From Calvatia gigantea (taxonomy: Eukaryota; Basidiomycota; Agaricomycetes; Agaricales; Lycoperdaceae): a DNA stretch of 64,000 bases. Below the pieces are notes generated by a model. It was not told the origin of the DNA and searched no databases. It saw only the letters and a program-made list of their open reading frames with translations. The first letter of the stretch is position 1. Every line of letters starts with the position of its first letter. Shown in pieces: positions 1 to 10,843 of the stretch. A program made the translations under genes and the position numbers. The DNA lies in the NCBI GenBank assembly GCA_025093985.1, contig JACAAK010000017.1, positions 62,001 to 126,000 of the forward strand. Reading direction: 5' to 3'.

Positions 1-364
1 TGGAGGTGGTGGGTATTGAAGCAGTCGGAGGGGGGGACAAAGGACTGTATTGCAGGTAGTGGACTAACTCGGGGATGCGTGATTAGCAAGACGGGACGAC
101 GAACGGTTCGAAGTAAACAAAAACCTGCAGTGGGCGATGACAAATGCCTCAAGAAAGTCCGCTCAAGTTAAGATCGCTGTTGTATGGCCAACCAATCCCA
201 AGGACCTCGTAGTAATGTAGTTCCCACAAGGTTGTCAAGAATACCCAAGCATTACCTTGGCAGGAGGCATACAACGTCTCGCAGTTACAACAGAGAATAA
301 CTTATCTAGGGATAGGAAACCCAAAATCACACAAAAAATCCGCTACTACAAGCGTCGAACGAGC
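1..364. other. intergenic, nothing recognised
   Basis: I see no open frame with protein-like composition, no tRNA and no repeat here. It lies downstream of the hydrophobin stop codon, so it probably holds that gene's 3' untranslated region. Confidence 0.5.
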
Positions 365-879
365 TTAAATATTGACATTGACTGGGGTGCAACCAAGAGC
401 GACAACGCCATCTAAGAGAACAACCGATCAACAAACCGAACCACAAACCCAGATACAAAAAGGAATACGTACTGAACGAATTATCCTCGCAGCAGACAGG
501 GTTGGCATTGCTACGGGGAGCAGTCAGCACTCACCGAGCACTCAGTCAAAAGGTATAATGAATCACCAGTTCGAGCCAGTGGCGAAAGCCCCGAGGACGC
601 TAATGGGGTTGCATTGAAGGCCAACGAACCCATCGATTGCACTAGCTACCAAGTTCAAGAGTCCAAGTTGATCTTGCGCAGCCGCACTCTGGGGGGCTTG
701 GATGGACTGGCCTATAGCAAGTAGGTGTCAGCCCAAACACGCCGACACGAAGGGTGACAACAACGAGACATACAGCACTGCAAGGTACCAACGTTGCACT
801 GGTTGGTGGGAGTTGCAGCGGGCATCGCAGAGGCGACGGCAGCGGCAGAGATGAAGAAAACAGCGAGCTTGGAGAACAT
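365..879 (-). CDS. class I hydrophobin
   Basis: Small secreted amphipathic protein that coats hyphae and aerial structures by self-assembling at air-water interfaces. Exons on the minus strand are 879-774, 711-567, 510-473 and 411-365; three introns with GT-AG ends join to exactly 336 nt, giving 111 residues. The first ATG (879) opens a signal peptide (MFSKLAVFFISAAAVASA). The mature part has the eight-cysteine pattern C-x6-CC-x32-C-x14-C-x5-CC-x12-C, within the class I spacing. The second-to-last pair reads NPVCCEDNSF and the end reads GCTPVNVNI. Two cysteine codons are split by introns, which is why the gene is easily missed when only unspliced frames are read. The neighbouring F-box relic is over 1 kb away on the same strand and tells nothing about regulation. 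Family assignment is secure; the exact biological stage is unknown. Confidence 0.93.
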
Positions 880-1878
880 TGTGAGTTGAAAGTAGTTAAG
901 TCGAGAGAACAACTGAAGATGTGTCTGGTAGACTGAGGAAACTGGGACGAAATTTCCTCCTTTTTATATTGAGGATCCCAACCTTGCCTAGGTTGAGTGG
1001 GCGAGGTAAAATTCGGAAGCGAAGAGAACAAAGACTCTGCGTGTCCAAAACATTGTTGGAACTCCTTCAGCCTCGTACGAACGACATGTTGTGTAACCAC
1101 ACTGTTTTTTTTTGTTTTTTTTTTTAGTATATTTCATGGAACCTTCTTGCGCTAATTTTGAGTGCTAGTAAACCACGAGTTTACGAAACCACCTCCGACG
1201 GGGTTTGAGATGTATAGATGCCAACACCGATGCAGCGACCACCGGACTGTTGAGAATGTCACTACGCTCCACAATTTCGGAGGGTACCCGTATTGTACAA
1301 ATATAGGCTTGAATACAGAACCAGCATAAGTGGTGGAGCAGTCTAGGGCACTCAGAAATACTCGAGTGATCATTCACGCTCGGGCTGAAAGTTTTCAGCA
1401 GGATCAGGCACATCACCGGGGTTCGATAGCGAGCGATTTCTGTAAAATTGACAACTTCGCTCTCCCCCTTGGGTCTAGAACGTTCAATGCAATTTTTCTC
1501 CTCCTCGGCTTGGTTGGTATCCGATCACGAATTGTGCTTTGTTGATCCGCACAGAGTTACTGGCGATTGAAGGGCACGTTCCGATTAATGCACCTCGGGT
1601 TGGTCTTTTCGCCAGATTGCAGCCAGTGAGCGCTTGAGCATTGGCACTCGTGTGATTGAAGCTCCCCAAACAATTTACACTAATGTCGTTGTTTACAGCA
1701 ACAAATACCGATCGAGGGGCGAAATTCTAGAGTTGAAGTTTGTCGAAGGATGGAGTCTCCGCGTGCCGTCATTGGTGGATGGGACAGGACAGTAAGCTTT
1801 TCTTTGTGATCAAAAATTGTAGTAAGACAGTTGGTTACTCGACTTCTACACTACGAGTACCAGCCACGCACACCTACA
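880..1878. other. intergenic; T-rich tract
   Basis: No supported gene. The hydrophobin promoter should lie in the first few hundred bases. A T-rich tract sits at about 1105-1126. Short open frames around 1150-1670 on both strands have no family resemblance and no splice-joined extension that I could find. Confidence 0.5.
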
Positions 1879-3047
1879 TTACGCAATAGACAAGTCAAAT
1901 TCGTCAAGCTCGTTGTCACCTTGGAGGGATTGGAGAACCTGAGAATCAGCCCAACCCACAGTCTTTTGAGGGACAGCGCAGGCGACTTCGCGTTCAATTT
2001 GACTAAAATTCTCTGTAATCCAGCCACGTCCTCCGAAAAGCGAAAGCTGAATAATTGGGATGTTGGCGACCCGAGGAATAGATACGAGTTCAGGGACTTG
2101 GCCACGCCATCTACGACCCATAACCATGGAAATTTTGAGAAATCTTGGAAGACGGGACATATTCGATAGGGTTTCCATGTAAGGTCCCCATGGCTCCTCT
2201 CGACCCGCCGGCTTGTTCAAGCAAGAGAGAGAACTTCCATTCCCGACAATTGGAAAGAACGAAGAAGTGAGCCAATGACCATTGTTTTGGCAGGCAGATG
2301 AAGGGCGCGGAGCTTTGACAAGTGTAAGAGAGGAAATAAACGTGGTTTGGCGAGGGGATCAAAGATTTCCACTCTTAAAGTGACGACTGAGATGCATTGA
2401 GAGAGAAAAAACGATAGATCCTCCAGAGCCAAACAGTAGGACAGTAAATCGAAATGCCGCAGTCTATGCCACGGAAAGGAAGTGGGCGATGATCCCGATG
2501 GGAAGCCCATGCCGAAACTCCACTGTACCTTCTGCAGAGCTGGCGTAGATCCAATTATCAACTAAATTTTCTCGTCGTCCCGCCCTCCGCCTCCAGGTGT
2601 GAACAATCTGGCTTGCTCTAACGCTGTCGCCTTTGCCGAAAGGAATAGTTGAGATCGTCTGCAGAACGAAGGCAGGTACTTGATGGGCTTGCATATGGGT
2701 GAAAACCTGCCACCGGTGGACATGGGGGAGGAGGACGACCAGAACACTTTGCAAATATTCTTTCCGTGAAAGCTCAGGCGAGCTGTAGATCCGCCCAAAG
2801 GAGATGTGCAGCAATCTGCTGGAGGAGCGCTCTATGTAGAGTTCGAGTAGCGATGGAGCGGGGTACGTGAGTGAACCTGTGATGTGTAGTCGGCACCACA
2901 GGCTGCTATCGGAGGCTGCAATGTTCCTCCACCGACGACAGATGGAGCATATTATGGCCAATCCTGATAGAGTTGATTCAGGGGACCGGAATCCTTGTAA
3001 AACTGAAAGATTTTCCCAAGGAGCTCTGCGGACAGCATGTCATTCAT
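1879..3047 (-). pseudogene. F-box/LRR-type protein, probably broken
   Basis: Reads like the large Agaricomycete F-box family, which recruits substrates to SCF ubiquitin ligases. From an ATG at 3047 the frame has an F-box start (LSAELLGKIF), then in another frame the second half of the box (CSICRRWRNI, then SLWCRL), then repeat-like text typical of the family (ALEQARLF, GSTPALQKVQW, LRHFDLLSYC). The pieces lie in different frames. A shift is needed near 2955 (a 23-nt intron would fix it but is very short), a second near 2640, an in-frame TAG follows near 2565, and the C-terminal stretch (VPELVSIPRVANIPI, about 2080-2120) is again out of frame. I therefore treat it as a relic or a badly sequenced gene. 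Boundaries are approximate. Confidence 0.6.
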
Positions 3048-3756
3048 AGGAGTCCTATGAAATCAAATCGAGGGCATTGCATGAAAGAATCAATGGTTTA
3101 CTTTCCCCTTCATCTCTCTTATTTGGGCGTAAATTTATCAAAGGCCAACGAAGCAAGGATCACCAAGGTGGAAGCCCTGATTGCCACGCGATCTCACGTC
3201 CAGTCCACTTTTTCGTTCCTGGCCCTTTCGAGATTCGACTCCTTCCAAACCTTAATGAAAGTACTCTTCTTTATTTGAGATGTAAGTGCTGCATAGTCCC
3301 CCCTGTCGTCACCAATCACCCAGGAACCGAAACCCAAATTTTGTTGAGTGGCCCCCGACATCCTACCCGCTCCCCGCGCACTCTAAAACGAGATATGATA
3401 AAGTGAACGCAGTATTGTCTCAGCGCAGATTCCGCTCCATCCGTCAAAAAAAAGGGTGGACTGCTCCGGTGGGTTTCAAAGGTGAAATTTCTCCGTCACT
3501 TACATACTTCCCTGGCTTTATCGTCTTGAGCCCTCTACTTTTACGAGGGATTACGGGCATCGACTCGTCATAAGTAAGTGGCTTCGAGGGGATTCACGGT
3601 CCTAGGGCATTTGAACTACCCTACCCATTACGCGGCCTCTTTCCCAAAATAAGTACCGCGCATCGGTGATTTAGTATATGAAGTCATAATTGGAGTTCAA
3701 CGATCCACCAAAGGTCTCAAAAGGCCACTCGCAACAAGAATGCCTAACGTGAAATC
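3048..3756. other. intergenic, nothing recognised
   Basis: Divergent region between the F-box relic (-) and the phosphosulfolactate-synthase-like gene (+). Open frames on both strands lack protein-like character. The promoter of the downstream gene is expected near 3600-3756. Confidence 0.45.
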
Positions 3757-5046
3757 ATGTCCCTTCCCCGAACCTCCCACATAGCTTCGAGCTTGAGCAG
3801 ACCCTTCCTCTGCCGGTCATTCGCCACCAGCCATACTCCACGTTCCAAACTCCCCGATTTTAAGTTCCTACCGAGCAACACCCTCGCTCCCAAACCCCGC
3901 AAGACTGGGTTGACGGAGATTAGGGGCCCGTATTATGCGCCTGTCACTCAGACGTATCTGGACGAATTGCTGAAGGACTGGGGAGAGTTTGTGGATGGTG
4001 TCAAGTTTGCGGGCGGGTCATTCAGTTTGATGCCTCCTCAGAGGCTGAAAGGGTTGATTGATGTTGCACATAAGCATGGTGGGTGATGGTGTGGATGACG
4101 TCACTGTGCGAACAATTGATGATCTGACTTGACACTTGCCAGGATGTTATGTTAGCACTGGTGGATTTATTGAACGAGTGCTGTCAGTGTCTGCAGGAAA
4201 TCAGGGAGTCATCGAGAGCTATCTGAGGGCTTGCCATGAGATTGGGTGTCTACTATTATTCCCAATCCAAGCCCGGACGTTCATTGACATTCCCTCGTAG
4301 TTTTGATGTCCTGGAGCTTTCGTCCGGGTTCTTATCACTACCGACAGACGATTGGGCAGCACTAGTCGAACTGACGGCGTCGTATGGATTAAAACCAAAA
4401 CCGGAGATCGGGATCCAGTATGTTGGAGGCTTCCCCGTCCTCAACATCTCATCTTGCCAACCGACTGACGAATTTTATTTTAACAGGTGGGGCGCCGGGG
4501 GTGATGCTTCTATCGCCGAACTTGAAGCAGCCGGAACGAGAGACCCGAAATGGCTCATCGACAGGGCAAACAAGTTTCTTGACGCCGGTGCTTATGTGAG
4601 CAGCATTTCGTTGCGTCAGACCTCTGTTGAGTAATGGCGCGGACTATACTTAGATGATTATGATCGAGAGTGAAGGCATAACGGAGAATGTGAAAGCGTG
4701 GAGGACGGACGTAATCTCTGCAATTACCTCCTCACTCCCAAAGGATAAAATAATGTCAGGTCCCATTCGGTCGTATCCAGCTTATCACTAACCGACATTC
4801 CACCCAGGTTTGAAGCAGCTGATCCAGAAGGTGGGTACTATTAAGGTCGCTGGTTATTCTAGTAGCTGACATCTACTTTCAGCCTTCGCCTACCACATTC
4901 AAAACCAAGGCGCTGACGCCAACTTATTCGTCGATCATAGCCAAATTGTTCAGTTGGCGTGTTTGAGGAAAGGAATTTGGGGCACCGGAGGTACATTCTC
5001 GCGCATTGTGACTTTTGAGGGGTATCAAGGTGCGAAGAAGGATTGA
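3757..5046 (+). CDS. phosphosulfolactate synthase-like (ComA/HSA32 family) protein
   Basis: TIM-barrel family that in methanogens adds sulfite to phosphoenolpyruvate in coenzyme M synthesis, and in plants includes heat-stress protein HSA32. Exons 3757-4078, 4143-4245, 4301-4417, 4487-4595, 4654-4754, 4808-4830 and 4883-5046 join without a gap to 939 nt (312 residues). Family text is clear: LTEIRGPYYAPV, DGVKFAGGSFSLMP, GFDVLELSSGF, GAYMIMIESEGIT, LFVDHSQIVQLACLRKG. The first 30 residues are rich in Arg, Ser and hydroxylated residues (SLSRPFLCRSFATSH) and look like a mitochondrial transit peptide. Exon 6 is only 23 nt. The 3' end faces the thaumatin-like gene with an 84-bp gap, so the two are convergent. 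Fungi do not make coenzyme M, so the substrate here is unknown. Confidence 0.88.
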
Positions 5047-5130
5047 GTGCAGTGCCGCTAAGCCCAGCCTGCGATTGACAAGACTAGGACTATGTATATT
5101 CTAATAAATGTCTATGTTCTCAACGATAGC

Positions 5131-6247
5131 TTATGGACAGAAGGTTAAAGTGTAATCCGCCTTGAGTCCGGAATCGCAGGTCCACAATGCCGATCCGCTT
5201 GATTCATCATAGGCATAGGCATAGGCATCTTTACACGCGCCCTCTGAGAAAGCTGTATTAGATGACTGAACACAACACAGGAAATTGCACATACTAAAGT
5301 AGTCATAAAATTGGACACCAGATGGTGGACAAGTCTCCGGTTTATTGTGACTGCCGCTACAGCAATTCGCCGAGTCACTTTGATTACCATCGAGATTTGC
5401 GAAGCAGGCGCTTTTGCAGCCCCCGGGTTTACCGGAGGGGTCTTTTGGACCTGCGAGCTCGGGAGGACAGTTTGGATTAAGGTCCACTGGACACGATGCG
5501 GGATGACAATCTACACTGGGCTTTATTTCCATCGGAAGGTTGAAGCCGTCGACCAGGGACACTGAAGGAGACATCATTATGGTTCTTATTGTTGAAAACC
5601 TAGGTGCACTTACCGTCGTAGAAATCCCGATTTCCATCACCGACGAGCGTCCATTCTGCTAACGTAACTGGAGGAACGCCCTGGGAGCGCCGTCGAGTTA
5701 ATTGTCAGTGAGGTGAAGGATGTAGAAGAGGAGGAATGGTCATACGGTTCCAGTCTGGGGATCACACTCAAGCCCACCATTACATCCGCCCGTAAGGCAA
5801 GCGTTCGGACCTGTGACATCAGGGCGGAGAGAAATCACAATTTATTCTTCCCTATCAATTTGGACCTTCGCTTAGAAAGGTGTTCGGTCAAGAAGTAATG
5901 ACATACCCAAATGCGTCCAGCTTTCCAGTCGTCGGGGACGGTGAAGGTAGTCACATCTCCCGGTTTTGCCTCCCAACTGTACAAGAACATTGAGAGAGGC
6001 AGGGTTAAAGTGCGTTGTGGGTGTTATGGGAGGAAGGACGTACCCTCGAGCTTGACTTGGAACTGTTGGGGATACGTTTTTATCTGTAAACATCGCGGGC
6101 CTGTACACATGAGTAGGTGTGACGAAGACAAGTTGGTGTCGCTGACCAGACAGTGAAAGCGCAATTATTCTTGACTGTGAAGGTGCGCCCCAGGGAGATC
6201 GGCAAGCTAGCGGCTGCCGCTGCGAAAGTGAAGGAGATGATTCTCAT
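5131..6247 (-). CDS. thaumatin-like protein with one apparent frame break
   Basis: Secreted disulfide-rich protein of the thaumatin/PR-5 type; fungal members can act on beta-1,3-glucan during wall remodelling. The ATG at 6247 gives a signal peptide (MRIISFTFAAAAASLPISLG) followed by FTVKNNCAFTVW and PAMFTDKNVSPTVP. Exons are about 6247-6147, 6100-6044, 5976-5907, 5851-5746 and three further ones ending at 5131. Key text: WKAGRIW, INCDFS, CLTGGCNGGLECDPQTGT, LAEWTLVGDGNRDFYDVSLV, DGFNLPMEI, TCPPSGVQFYDYFK, YAYAYDESSGSALWTC, YTLTFCP. The frame breaks once, between CDFSPP and the GPNACLTGG part; one surplus C in the run at 5822-5824 explains it. Otherwise nothing is missing. The AYAYAY stretch is encoded by a small hexanucleotide repeat near 5206-5228. 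Confidence 0.85.
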
Positions 6248-6591
6248 TTCGAATGTAGATCAACTGCTCAGAATAAAACAGGGGACTTGATGGTGGACCA
6301 CACTTAAGGACAAAGGATATCACTTAAATACCTTCCTGAGTGTCCTAATGTTTGTGTTTCGGGGTGGCCGAGGATCCGCGGCATGGCACCGCCCTGAGGC
6401 TAGTGATTTAGGAGCAACATATATTCTTGCAACGCACTCTAGTTGCCGGTTTATAAGTTGTGGGCCCAAGTTTGAGAGTAGGAATCGTGCACAGCCCTCG
6501 CTGCGGATGCAGACTAAGCCAAGCGGGGGTAGCAGTCCCAATAAATGTCACACGCACGGGGATAGAAGAGAACAAGTTATAATAGGAAATA

Positions 6592-6979
6592 CTAGTCGGT
6601 TGGAGCAACGAGTTTCCAGCTGAGACACTGATCATTTTGGTTGCGGCGGAAGACGCAAGTTGTCACCTTGAGTGATTGATTGCAGCAGGTGATGCAAGCG
6701 GTGTGATGTTTGGCAACGAACCACGATGACATCAAATGGTATCTCCAGGATTCAGAATATTCAGGGTTTGTGTAACGGGCCAAATTCAAATAAGAAGTGC
6801 ATTTGTACGTGCCGCTGGTGGGCAATCCATTCAAACCTAGTAAAAAGTCGTAGAGTTGCGTGAAACATCTTGCGACCCAGGAGGTAACGGAAAGCTTTGG
6901 GACTGTCAGAGTCGATGTGTTCGCTGTGTGCTAGGAACTGGAGGCAGCTTGCGAGGAACAGCTAAAAAAGTCTGGCCAT
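6592..6979 (-). CDS. possible small cysteine-rich secreted protein (unresolved start)
   Basis: I do not recognise the family. On the minus strand a leader-like stretch (LFLASCLQFLAHSEHID, near 6960-6910) continues as SDSPKAFRYLL, then a 40-nt GT-AG intron joins it in frame to a last exon ending at a TAG at 6592. That exon holds six cysteines (YKCTSYLNLARY, TACITCC, TTCVF, NDQCLSW) and looks like a small secreted protein. The trouble is the start: the upstream ATG at 6979 reads MARLF and then meets an in-frame TAG just before the leader. Either the first exon is elsewhere or the gene is dead. Confidence is low. Confidence 0.3.
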
Positions 6980-7486
6980 GGGCGTTAAATGTATTTAAAC
7001 GTAAAGCCCCCAATAAGCGCTAGCGCTGGAGGTCGAAGGATTCACGTGAATGATGGGGCTGTACCTCCTACTGGACCGGATACATACTTGCTACTAAGTT
7101 CCGGTATCTATTTCTATACTGAACAGTGCTACTTAAGCGCTGAATAAGAATGTTGAACGTTGACGTTGAACCACAAGTATCCATAATGGAGTACAGTCCA
7201 CCAGCACCACCCCGCTTTCCTCCTACCGTTTAACACGGCTGGTCGACTTTCCGCACTTCCCACTTGTTTTCGGCTATTTCGGAAAAGTTCAGACCACGAG
7301 GAACCCACTGAGGGGGAACGCGTATTAATACAATCTCACTCACGCTTAACGCCTTTTTGCTGGCGCCCTTCTTCTTGATTTATTACTGTGCGAAACCAAT
7401 GGGTGGCTCAGCCACGAGGACGAGAACGGTGACGTAGTTGACCCTCTTACCCTTGACTCCGAGCGGCTCCACTTTTCTAGTTTTCC
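6980..7486. other. intergenic, promoter of the TOK channel expected
   Basis: No coding signal seen. The region lies directly upstream of the TOK channel ATG at 7487. I could not identify a defined promoter element. Confidence 0.45.
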
Positions 7487-9930
7487 ATGAGCTTCGACCT
7501 AAGGCTTGACGCCCGTATCCGAAATACCCTCCACCACGCAGCCCATATAATCACCCGCAACCATCGAAATGTGAGCTCCAAAACGAATTTTCTGTCTATC
7601 TGGAATTTACAGGGAAAACAGCCCAAGACGATAGAAGGAGATGCGATAAGTCTCCAAACTAGGGGCCAGTCGCAGAACACAAAGCAAGACGGTGCGATGC
7701 AAAACGGGGGGCCAGCGGAGGACGGAGGGGAAGCAGCTTATTATCAACCACTGTAAGCCCTTACCCTTCTCCATCAAAGCCAGAGAGACATAATCTGTCC
7801 AATAGATTATGGTGGTTTGCTTCAATTGCATTCCCCCTCATTGCAGGTACATTTGGACCCATAGCCAACTTGTTTTCTGTTTGTGCGCTCGTTCAGACCT
7901 GGCGGGTAGCGAAACCAGATAATACCCGAATTGGAGATCCAGCATGGTACGCCCTTGTCATATTATTTTTCCAGACGTTCGGTTAATTCAATCCTGAAGG
8001 GTGCTTACGTTGAATATAGCGTCGCTGGTCTGTGCGCTAATCGCTAACCTCCTACTTCTCTTCAACTTCGCCAAAAGAATACCCTACAGAATTGCCCAAC
8101 CCCTCACCATTCTCCCATGGTGCGTTCCACCCAACACTCGCCCGCGAATTGATGAGTAACTTTTGCCCAGGTACATTTCTTGCGTACTTCTGGCTATCCC
8201 AGTCGCAATCACCCGCCGCGCCCTTCTGCATAAGGATCCATCCTATACACTTTCTGAATCCTACTATTATGGTCTCATTGCCGCTATCATATACTTCATT
8301 CTTTCCACCCTCCTCCTCCTCAACCTCTCCGGTACCTACATATTTCATGCATACCCACCCACTTTCGCCTCTCTCACGATACCTCAACGCACACTGATGC
8401 TCCAAACTATCTCCTTTTCATGTTACCTTGCACTTGGTGCAGGTGTATTCGCGGGCATCGAGGGATGGCAGTTTGTGGATGGTCTTTACTGGGCGGACTA
8501 TACGTTGCTCACAATCGGCATTGGTTCCGATTTCCCACTCAAAAAAACAGCGGCGAGGATGCTGTTGATCCCATATGCGGCTGTTGGTGTCACGTCTGTT
8601 GGTCTTATCATTAGCAGCGTTCGGGGTCTTGTGCTTGAACGTGGGAAGGCGCGGATAACGAAAAGGATGTTGGAGGAGGAGAGGAAGAGGTGTGAAGCGA
8701 TGATGGAAGGTGGTGCGTCCCAACGCGGTTTTGGTATGTTCCCAAAATCCGGCGGTGACAAAGGCAAAAGGGTTCCTGGGGACCAAGGTGGACGGGAGGG
8801 ACGGCGATCATCATTTGTGGGGGAGGAAAGAGTTTGAGTTGATGAGACACGTCGAGAAGCGAGCTAAGCGGTTTCAAGAGTACGTCGCCCTTTTGTTCTC
8901 AGCTTTCGTATTCGTGACCGTGTGGGTGGGGGGGAGCATCGTATTTTGGGCTCTTGAACACGGTGTATGTGCATTCCACCGTTTTACCATTGCTTTTCTT
9001 TTTCCTGAATCTTTCATCGTCGAATAGTCTGCCTCTTGGACATACCCCGAGTCTTTGTACTTCGCCTATACATCTATCTTCACGATAGGCTACGGGGACT
9101 TTTACCCAAGTACAAGCGCTTCACGGCCATTCTTCGTCATATGGAGTCTGGTAGCCATACCGGCCGTGACAGTCCTCATATCGAACATGGGGGAAACGGT
9201 CTTCCGTGCAATTGATCGGGGGACTGTAGTGGGTTGGGCAACGGTCAATTTTACCCGAACGTAAAGAAGGTATCAAGAAAATTGGTCGCGTTCGACCACG
9301 ACTGGGAACTGGAAAGGAGAGGGATTCGGAGAAGGGAAAGGCGAAGAAAAGAAACACCAGGGCCAACGATGGCGACCGCAGTCAAAATGGCAGCCCTACT
9401 ACTCCACCACCAACTTCAAGTTCCTCTTCCCAGCAGAGTCGGGGTCACGAACAAGTACGTGCACGGCGACAAAGCATAGCCCAAGCAGAGGAACGGGAAA
9501 CCGAAGAGGAAACCGAAAACGAAACGGCGGAAATACTAGGACAGCAAGACAGTGAGCTGACTCTCACCGTCAGACTCGCGAGAGAGATTAGGCGAGTCGC
9601 AAAAGACTGCCGTGCAGAGACCATCTTACGAGTACAGATGGGGTGAGTGGGCAAGATGGTTGAGACTGATGGATGAGGCTGAGAAGATTTTGGAGACGCC
9701 GCTGAGGACGAATAGCAGTGAAACAGGCGGCGAGCCCAATGGCGGCCTTCGGGACGAGCAAGCTGGATCGCAGGAGTGAGAAAAGTGTGGTCGAATTGTG
9801 GAAATGGACATGGCTGGGGGACCGCGGTCCGTTATTTAGCTCGGAGTCAGAGACACAGTGGGTGCTGAATAGGCTTTGTTTGCTGCTCGAAAAAGTGACG
9901 CAGAGAGAGTTGAGGCAGATGAGAAAATGA
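7487..9930 (+). CDS. TOK1: TOK-type two-pore outward-rectifying K+ channel, three apparent frame breaks
   Basis: Plasma-membrane potassium channel with eight predicted membrane spans and two pore loops, a fungus-specific family. The ATG at 7487 leads to YYQPLLWWFASIAFPLIAG (span 1). Introns at about 7757-7809, 7945-7999, 8115-8170, 8713-8770 and 8965-9027 join cleanly. Pore loop 1 is YTLLTIGIGSDFPL and pore loop 2 is TSIFTIGYGDFYPS. The cytosolic tail has family text (LTVRLAREIRRVAKD, EWARWLRLM, WKWTWLGDRGPL, SETQWVLNRLC) but lies in three successive frames. The breaks fall at about 9222-9264, near G4 at 9640-9643 and near G3 at 9751-9753; each needs one base fewer. If real, the channel would be truncated just after the second pore. 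A 42-nt in-frame intron at 7571-7612 is possible. Confidence 0.85.
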
Positions 9931-10843
9931 TCAGTGTTGACCCGGGGAAGGCATTGGATGGAGGAAAAGGACACTTTTAACAGTCAGGCTTCCGACCCCT
10001 TTCCTGAGGAGGATACGAAATGCGTGTATTCGTTTCCGTGTCAGCTACTTTACAAACACCGAAATAAATTTACTAAGAACCCTAGAGAAACGACAAAAGG
10101 CAAAAGCCATAACAAAGCATTGTTCACGAGTTCAAAGCGGCGGGTATCAAATGTCCGACGAAGAGACGAGAAATAGGAATGGACCGAATATATAACGAGG
10201 ATTCTGAAATAAAATGTTTTTTCAGTGGTCCCGTGGGGAAAAAAGAAAATGGGTTGCGGGAGATTAGAGCGGGAGAATTAGGCAAAAGTGAGAAATTATT
10301 CGCGTCCGTTTATCGTATCATCCAAATTGTTTTGCGTTGTCTTTTTTCTTTTGGGGAAATCGACGCCGAGGACAGAAGGGGTGCAGGGTAGGGAAGTGGG
10401 TAGTACCTGACGATGACGTCACGTTCAGTCAGGGGTTCAGGGGGTTGCATCTGGTTGCATGAGAAAGTGAGGAGAGAAAAAAAGCTACAGCAAGCCACAA
10501 AATGGGGACGCCCCAGGATAAGCATGCGCTCGCACTGCGCCCTTGTGGTCCAGTGAAACGAGAACCCCGGAAAATGATGTGAGACCTTGGGGTGGGAAAA
10601 GGTTCATGGTCGCGGTGAGAAAAGGGAATGAGTAAAAAGTGGAGAATCAAGTGGCACATTCAGGAGTAAGCCGTAAGCCGCATAAAGGTAAAGCGAAGGA
10701 AACCGGCGGCGCGGCCAGGTCTCCCCGGCAGAAATATACAGAAAGTGGAGTCGGAAACTGCAAAATGAGATTAGGCTCACCAAGAAGACGGTTCAGGCCA
10801 TGGTTTGCAAATAATGTGGTACGATCTGGATGCATGGTCGACG
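9931..10843. other. intergenic, convergent 3' ends
   Basis: Lies between the 3' ends of the TOK channel and of the phosphatase. No gene recognised on either strand. A perfect TGACGTCA palindrome occurs at 10414-10421, but both neighbours end here, so it is unlikely to be a promoter element. Confidence 0.45.

Noticed and set aside
1550..1760. Text loosely like small-subunit rRNA (GAGGGGCGAAATTCTAGA)
   Set aside because: Only a dozen bases resemble the conserved rRNA segment; the surrounding conserved helices are absent.
10414..10421. TGACGTCA palindrome as a CRE/ATF promoter site
   Set aside because: It lies between two converging 3' ends; a second copy at 4096-4103 is inside an intron.
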